64,000 bases of DNA, taken from NCBI GenBank assembly GCA_973895155.1, contig OZ316896.1:20522001-20586000 (forward strand). Direction: 5' to 3'. The DNA is from Marsupella aquatica (lineage: Eukaryota; Marchantiophyta). Shown piece by piece: positions 57,981-64,000 of this stretch. The notes under the pieces were generated by a model that was given only the letters and a program-made list of their open reading frames with translations, searched no databases and was not told the DNA's origin. The position numbers and the translations under genes are program-made. Position 1 is the first letter of the stretch. The number at the start of each line of letters is the position of its first letter.

Positions 57981-60900
57981 ACTACTGTAGTTGAAAATCA
58001 GATGATGTTCACTTCATAACACTCACTGGAGGTGTGGTTAAGGCTGACCTGATCTCAAGTGGGGCAAAGTAAAGTAGCCACTCCAGTTCAAGCTATGATG
58101 ACATACTTGGGATTTTGGCATCAATCTAACAAGTGAACCTTCCTTGCTTTCCCCAAAGTCCTTCCCACCAGCCACGCAAGGACTTGGCAAAATGAGCAGA
58201 AAATGAGAGGTCATAGTTTCCTTCAGAAATTCCAGAATGGTGCCTAGTACCCCGCCTGCTACTACTTCCCCACGAGGTCAGTACAACATCAGATGACCAG
58301 CAAAGAGTAACCTGAGTTAAGATGAACTTGAGAGAGACACTGCAATAGAGACCAGGAGGCCAAATAGAAAAAAGAAACCTACCACACCAGTTCAAGCTAT
58401 GATGACCTAATGTCTTGTTCTTTGAAGATTAATCTGACAGACTTCATCTGTTCTTCTGATTTTTGCCCAAGCACCCCCCCCCCCGGCCCATGCGCCCCAT
58501 CACCCTTAGCAAAGTGATCAACAAATTACAGGTCATAAGTTTCCCTTAAAGAAACTCAGAATGTTGCCTTCCCATTACCACTTCCACAATATGAAGTCAG
58601 TAAAGTAATTATTGAATGGACCTGATGGAAGCTGTGTACAGTAAGTTTGTGTGGAATAAGTATGGTTCCTCTGTTGCATCTGCTATCTGCACGGATGCAT
58701 CTGGCAAATGGATGATACTTATCAGACTTCGGAGAGAAGGCTGGACCAAGAGATCGCATCCCACCACATTCTAACACCCAGTGTACTTTTCTGGAAAACC
58801 AAACGGAATGTTGGGACCATGGTTAGTGTATATCCTAGACATGGGCTAGGAGCCTTTATTTGCCTGCCCATGTAAAGCTCCTTACATCTATTAATGAGTG
58901 TAAGTTTGTGTTGTGTCCATCCGGATCCCATGGTTTGTGTCCTGGGTCCATGGAAGCTTGAACTTCTGCTTCCCATTTTTGTTTGGTCATTTTACCAAAT
59001 TACTCCCACAACTTTTCCCAAACCATGTTTGCAAAATTGGGCCCAAAACCGCCCAAGATTAATAATTTTCCCCCAAGACTAAATGAATTCCTAGTTGGCC
59101 CCATCAACCAATCTTAGCTGTATATTTCAACCTCTTGAGCTATTTTAATTTGTTCATTTAATCGTGTGCAAGGGAGAACCTCCCTAGTAAACAAATCTCT
59201 CAAGATTCTCTAGGATACCAGTGTTTGCCATATCAGTGCCCCTTTCAATGGTCATCTAACACCGACTATAATACTCAATGCCACACTTTTTTTTCATTCA
59301 TTTATGAAAAGGGCTATGGGCGGGAATGATTCCCTACCAATGGATCATTTTACACTTTTTGCAGACCGTTAGATGACAAAAATAAAGTGTCATGGTGGTA
59401 CAAGGATGTGGGGATTACTCACATGGGATGAGGATGTTACTTTGAGTGTCATTGGATTCAGAAAAGTGGTTCAGAGCAAGTATGAGGAATGTGGGGATGT
59501 GGTCTAATGGGATTGGGAATGGATGGGGATGGTTCTCACTCACATGTACGAAGGGAATAGGAGGGAGCACAAGTTAGTGCATAAAAAATGTCAAAGTGGA
59601 TAGTGAGTTAAGACATGCGTGCTGGCAATGGGGTACCACACTGGAGAGAATAAAAAGGTGTGAGATACAAAGACATGTATGGTACAAAAACAAGGTAAGG
59701 GAAACAAAAACACATCCTGGATATGAAGTCACGTACAATACAAAGCCAAGGAAATCAGTGGGGAGAGAATATAAAATTTTAAGATCCCAAGAGTGAGAGC
59801 AAGGTCAAAATTGTCTTCTGCATTTAGCGGAAAAATATACTAGGAGGATACTTAATATATCCAAATTGCCCCCAAGGCCACCAATAGACTTTCTAAACAT
59901 TTGTTTTTGGTGGGGAATGATTTTCTCTTTTAGTTAGATTTCTTAAGAGGGGGGCTATTCCTTTTTCTCTTTGTTTTTTGTGAGGGTAGTTTTTGTGGCC
60001 TCTCTCCGATCTCTTTTTTTCCAACATGTTTTCTGCACGATGTCTTTTTTGCTTGACGCATTTTTTTCTTGACATATTTTCTGTTTGACATCTTACACAC
60101 CCGGTAATATTTTTACTATGTATCCTTTCCATGCTAGAGATATTTTCTACTGGGCGTCAAGTACTATAATATGCAATCTTGCCAATTTTGGGGGGATTGT
60201 CTACTTACAAACTCAAAAAGAACGGAACACAATCTTGATCGTCCGCTAAAAACATGTTTTATTTCCACCGTTAAATCAAACTAAAACAACCTGCCTGCCA
60301 AACATTTTTTTGTTTTGTCCATTAACAATTATGACTCAATAATCTTGCCAGAGTTTTTTGCCAAGATCTGTTATATACATATCTTGCCACAAATGCTCAA
60401 TTCTCCCTTACTACCCGTTTGCACCATGCACCCTCTACCTAAGTTGAATTGACTTCTACAACATTCAATAACACATATTTCATCAAATCCAACACTATAA
60501 TAGGTGATCCCACCAGTTTTTGTCCATCATCTGTTTATGAAATGCTATTTGTGCGAGACTCATCTGTGACCGTTAGACTTTTTCAGACTTTTTCCTGAGT
60601 GTTGGATCGGAAAAAATGTGCTCCCCTGCGCACAAATCCTGACCTTGGTTGCACCTGTCACCTGCCCTGACGCCCATTGCCTTGGATCGGCCCGTACTCC
60701 GCTGCCCCATGGCCGCCACCTCAGCCACCGGTGCCCTGCCATGTACTCACGGTCGCCCTCCTGCGCACAGGTTCTGAAATGCCACAAGCCTTCATAAGCC
60801 CGGCAACAAGGCCATTTGTAAATACCACAAGCCCTCCCTAAGTCCTTTACTACGCCTGCAAGGGCGCCCTTATGGGCAAGGGTACCCAAAACCCACAAGC

Positions 60901-61989
60901 CCCCATAAGCCCTGCATAGGGCCTCGCACCAGGCCATTCTTTAATGCCACAGCTCTTTGTGAGCCGTAATTAAAGCTCCTACGAAATGCCTCCCATGCAT
61001 CTTCCCCTCACCTCCTGGCTCACAATCACTTTGTACCTTTGCCTCTGTCCAAGGGTATTTGAGACTCTTGCATGACTCAAATGGTACCCAATATTGCTCT
61101 TACAGTAAGGCTACAAGCTATAATTTATGTATTAGGGTACATCGTATAGCCAAAGCATATAAAACTTTTTGGCAAAGAGCATTAAAGGGAGAAACATTAA
61201 AACAGAAACAGGTTTTTGGCATGGAGCCACTAAAGGGGAAGTGGTGAGCATGAGAAAGGTTTTGGCTCTTTGCTCTTGAGAAAGGAATTTTTAGTTTTTG
61301 TTGATGCTATATTTTCTTAGGTTAATGTTATATTTTTGCAAATTATCTTCTCTTTTCTAATGATATTGGACCGAGGGAAGGAAAAGGGCAAGGGGGAGGG
61401 ATGGAGGCAGTGGGGCGGGCGGGGAGGCGGGGTGGGGGAAGGAGGAGGGCGGGACAGGGCAAATAGGTGAAAAAACGTTCAATATATGTCATCCTTTCAT
61501 GTAGCATGCATGGAGCAAACCCCCAGCCCTCTCTGGCCTTGCCATACTCAACCACATCACTTTCACAAGAACAACATTGACTAAAATTATAACCCTACAT
61601 TGTTGCACCAACAACCATGCTTCTAAACAACACTTTTACTACCATAACATGATTACATGGATGTCACAATTGAAATGACAACACTTTATCCATCTCGCCA
61701 GAAATCGTCCACCTACAACTACAATAGACAATGCTGCCATTGTTTGTCCTTCGTCCTGCTATGAATTGCAACATGAGCGAGAATCATTCAAGGCCGTTTG
61801 ATCGTTTTGGGAGGATTTTAGTAACCGCTCAATTGCTTAACTGCCCTCCCTCACGAGGCCTCCCATGCCCAACTATCCCATCCCTCGCTCCCTTGCCTCG
61901 ATGCCATCATTATTACTACTTTGCCTTGCCTCCACATGATCTTGCCAACTGCGAGTGATATGCAAGATACCATGTTTGCCTCACTTTGA

Positions 61990-62155
61990 ATCTTGCCCTC
62001 ACGAGCCTCACCTCCACATCTTGCCCTCTCCTCTACATCTTGCCCTCACCTCAAAAACTTGCCCTCACCTTGACATCTTGCCCTCTCCTCGACATCTTGT
62101 CATCACTGCAAAATCTTGCCCTCTCCTTGACATCTTGCCGTCACCTCAAAATCTT
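61990..62155. repeat. Short tandem repeat, ~21-24-bp unit
   Basis: Seven or more variants of 'CACCTCGACATCTTGCCCTC' in head-to-tail order. The apparent Leu/Pro/Ser-rich ORFs in this stretch are products of the repeat. Confidence 0.82.
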
Positions 62156-62414
62156 TCGTGCAACGCACTGGCATGGGGCTGAAAACAACAAAGCAAAAAC
62201 TGGATTGCTATGCAATGTGCATTGTTGTACAATACAGTACACTACAGGTTTTTTCTTTGAGTCAACAGAAAGCGAGGTCCACCATGATGAGAAACAAGAG
62301 GCACCCTCACATTCACAAGAGACATTGCAGTTTTTTTGTTGGAAATTTGAAACATTAATGTATTATTATAGGTAAATATGACAAGAAATTTGATAACTAG
62401 TAATTTTGTTATTT

Positions 62415-62640
62415 TTTGCAGGAACCTCATTACCACCTCACTACTTACAATTTAATCTCCTTCCCATTTCCAGAATCTGCCCACCATTTTTGGAACATAA
62501 CATTTTGCCCTGGGCGCCAATATTTATTATTTGTTGTTTTTTGCAGGAACCCTACCACTACACTACTTAAAATTTAATTTCCTCCCTATTTCCAAAAACT
62601 ACCAACCATTTTTGCAGAAACCTCATTACCATTACACTCC
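62415..62640. repeat. Direct repeat, ~120-bp period, two copies
   Basis: Both copies have TTTTTTGCAGGAACC, then CACTACTTA(C/A)AATTTAAT and CCATTTTTG. Copies start near 62407 and 62530; a third fragment, TGCAGAAACCTCATTACCA, follows at about 62613. Confidence 0.78.
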
Positions 62641-62958
62641 TTACACCAAGGGTTACCCAGGCATCTCGGTCACTCACTTACTTGCCTCCGGGCACGGTAA
62701 AGGAAAACCCCCACAGAGTCAAAAGAGTTTGTGACCAAGCTCTTTGAATCATCCAAATTGGAAAGGTTTGATGGTGTGGACTGTGCTCTGTGCTCGTGCA
62801 GCATTATCGTCAAGCTTTCCAGCAACAGAGGTGGAGAAACAAATTCGGTCACGGATCGTGGCTTGCTCCTCCCAAAGCACGGTGTGGGCTGGTCTCAACA
62901 GCCTCCATCATTCCACTTCCGTCTTTCTCGTGAAATTCGAGCTGTGTCTAGAAGAGTG

Positions 62959-63276
62959 ATGGCAATGGCAATGGCTATGGCATTGCAGCAGCAGCAGCCG
63001 ATGCTGCTGGGACTGCAGGAGTGCTGCAGCAGCAGCAGCAGCAGCAGCAGCAGGGGGAGGATGGATGTTGCTCAGGTGTCATCGTCAGGCAGAGCATTGA
63101 ATGGAATTGGTGGGAGGGTGCTGAGGACGACGATCCGAGCCCAGCAGAGGCTCGTCAGGAAGACACTGCCGCTGCAAGTCACGGCTGCCACCAGCAATGT
63201 CGAAACCTCCACTTCTTCCTCCAGCTCTGCGGGTAGCAAAGAGATCATCCCGGACACTGAAATCACCATCACGAAG
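62959..63276 (+). CDS. First exon of a plastid-targeted protein (possibly DUF2854 family), continues past window
   Basis: ATG 62959 opens MAMAMAMALQQQQPMLLGLQ and a poly-Ser tract made by an AGC/CAG repeat, followed by an Arg/Ser/Thr-rich, acid-poor stretch: a good chloroplast transit peptide of about 75 residues. The exon ends SKEIIPDTEITITK at 63276 with a GTGCGT donor, phase 0 after 106 codons. 'IPDTEITITK' resembles the start of the mature part of plant DUF2854 thylakoid-associated proteins (IPDTEFSITKVSFGT type), but this is from memory of a short motif only. No second exon was recognised before 64000, so the family call is tentative. An in-frame upstream extension to 62731 exists but crosses non-coding-looking sequence; the ATG before the Ala/Met run is preferred. 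Confidence 0.6.
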
Positions 63277-64000
63277 GTGCGTTTGGTACCAGCGAGGAGT
63301 GTTGAATTGGGTACCTTGTCCTGCTTTGTTGTTTGGCTCGGGTCCCAGATGCCAAATGGGGCATCCAACTCATGAATTAGTCACAGAATTTACTCCCTGA
63401 GCTCTTTGGAAACATCCTCAGACGGTGGTTAAGACACTCAACCCTCCATTTCAGTCCTTGTTGAAAGCTACCTTTGATGTTTCGGAACAATTACTTTGCT
63501 TCCTCAGTGGTTTTTGACAGGCCTGGGTCGTTGTAAAATTCTTCCCTTCTAATTTCAAGGACAACCAATTCTGTGGTTGCGGAAAGATTTGATCTTTCAT
63601 TTGGAGCTTCCGTTCATGTTTTGAGCAGAATTGGTTTGAATCCACGGTTGTCATTGAAAGTTTAGCTTCTATCAGTGTTTTCATGTGGTGAACAGAATCA
63701 ATTCGACTACCATCTCTTATATGCACGTTAAGTGCCAGATTTCTTGACGTTTGGCGGAATTAGGTTGAGGACTTGGTCTGAAATTGGTGGGTAGAGAGTT
63801 GGCTCAACGCACGAGTCTCCTGGTGTTAATAACGACGTTAGCATTTACCCCGTCTATTTGAACTGAACTGAACTGAACTGAACTGAACTGAACTGAACAT
63901 TAATTTTCGAGCCTGCTACACCGCCCTTTCTTATACTTCCGCTGTCGTAATGCATTTCCATGAGGTGAAGGTACTGAAATTCGACTTACTGAAATACTTT
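63277..64000 (+). other. Probable first intron of the last gene, with (AACTG)n microsatellite
   Basis: Begins with GTGCGT and contains no recognised coding continuation. An (AACTG)n array of about eight units lies at about 63858-63897. Confidence 0.5.

Larger units (their letters stand above)
54781..62958. other. Intergenic, repeat-rich region between MSH3 and the last gene
   Basis: No gene supported in 8.2 kb. 54.8-55.3 kb is the likely MSH3 promoter, with an ACTC microsatellite (about 55168-55197) and an AACCCTAA telo-box-like site near 55037. The rest contains R2-family repeats (55570-56125 reverse, 57790-57980), a C-run at about 58472-58484, GCCCTC/GACATCTT tandem repeats (61990-62155) and a ~120-bp direct repeat (62415-62640). 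ORFs such as 60560-60937 (reverse), 55327-55656 and 59893-60132 show no domain and sit in low-complexity DNA. Confidence 0.5.

Noticed and set aside
60560-60937. 125-aa minus-strand ORF rich in Trp, Gly and Ala
   Set aside because: Lies over imperfect CACAAGCC(C)/CATAAGCCC repeats; no domain, no splice context.

Overview
The window is nuclear DNA of a land plant. Evidence: plastid- and mitochondrion-type proteins encoded in the nucleus, spliced genes with GT-AG introns of about 90-550 bp, a Ty1/copia retrotransposon primed by initiator tRNA-Met, and many diverged non-coding repeats. A PLS-type PPR gene carrying an OSB-like 'PDF' module at its N-terminus suggests a non-seed plant (moss, lycophyte or fern). 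I cannot narrow this further from sequence alone.

Layout. 174-1807 (+): Mediator subunit MED10, five exons. 4088-5425 (+): an intact single-exon RETICULATA-RELATED (DUF3411) chloroplast membrane protein. 5.4-8.1 kb: non-coding, with tandem repeats. 8139-14169: a complete, young copia element with a TGTTG target-site duplication, near-identical LTRs, PBS, PPT and one uninterrupted gag-pol frame. 14.2-17.5 kb: non-coding, with a ~60-bp minisatellite. 17511-23439 (+): Integrator subunit INTS8, five exons, about 1419 aa. 23.4-30.2 kb: repeat-rich intergenic DNA. 30216-32787 (-): OSB/PDF-PPR protein, three exons, with no E or DYW domain. 35124-35531: a short non-autonomous DNA transposon with terminal inverted repeats and an internal G-tract expansion. 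36837-37370 (-): a broken SERAC1-like alpha/beta-hydrolase remnant. 39.2-47.7 kb: a locally duplicated block, described below. 47301-54774 (-): mismatch-repair gene MSH3, 12 exons, about 1391 aa. 54.8-62.9 kb: repeat-rich intergenic DNA. 62959-63276 (+): first exon of a plastid-targeted protein that runs out of the window.

The most unusual region is 39.2-47.7 kb. A ~3.2-kb unit (C, 44431-~47665) includes the 3' end of MSH3. It is tandemly duplicated as B (40775-~43995), so B carries a dead piece of MSH3. Part of the unit is present a third time as an inverted copy (A, 39222-40778), giving a ~1.5-kb inverted repeat with a ~313-bp spacer. Each copy carries a small gene that I do not recognise, predicted as two hydrophobic segments plus an acidic, Ser/Thr-rich tail. 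It looks most intact in B and is broken in A and C.

The genes do not form a pathway. They are independent housekeeping genes for transcription (MED10, INTS8), plastid development (RER), organelle RNA or DNA metabolism (PPR) and DNA repair (MSH3), separated by transposon-derived DNA. No tRNA, rRNA or CRISPR was found.
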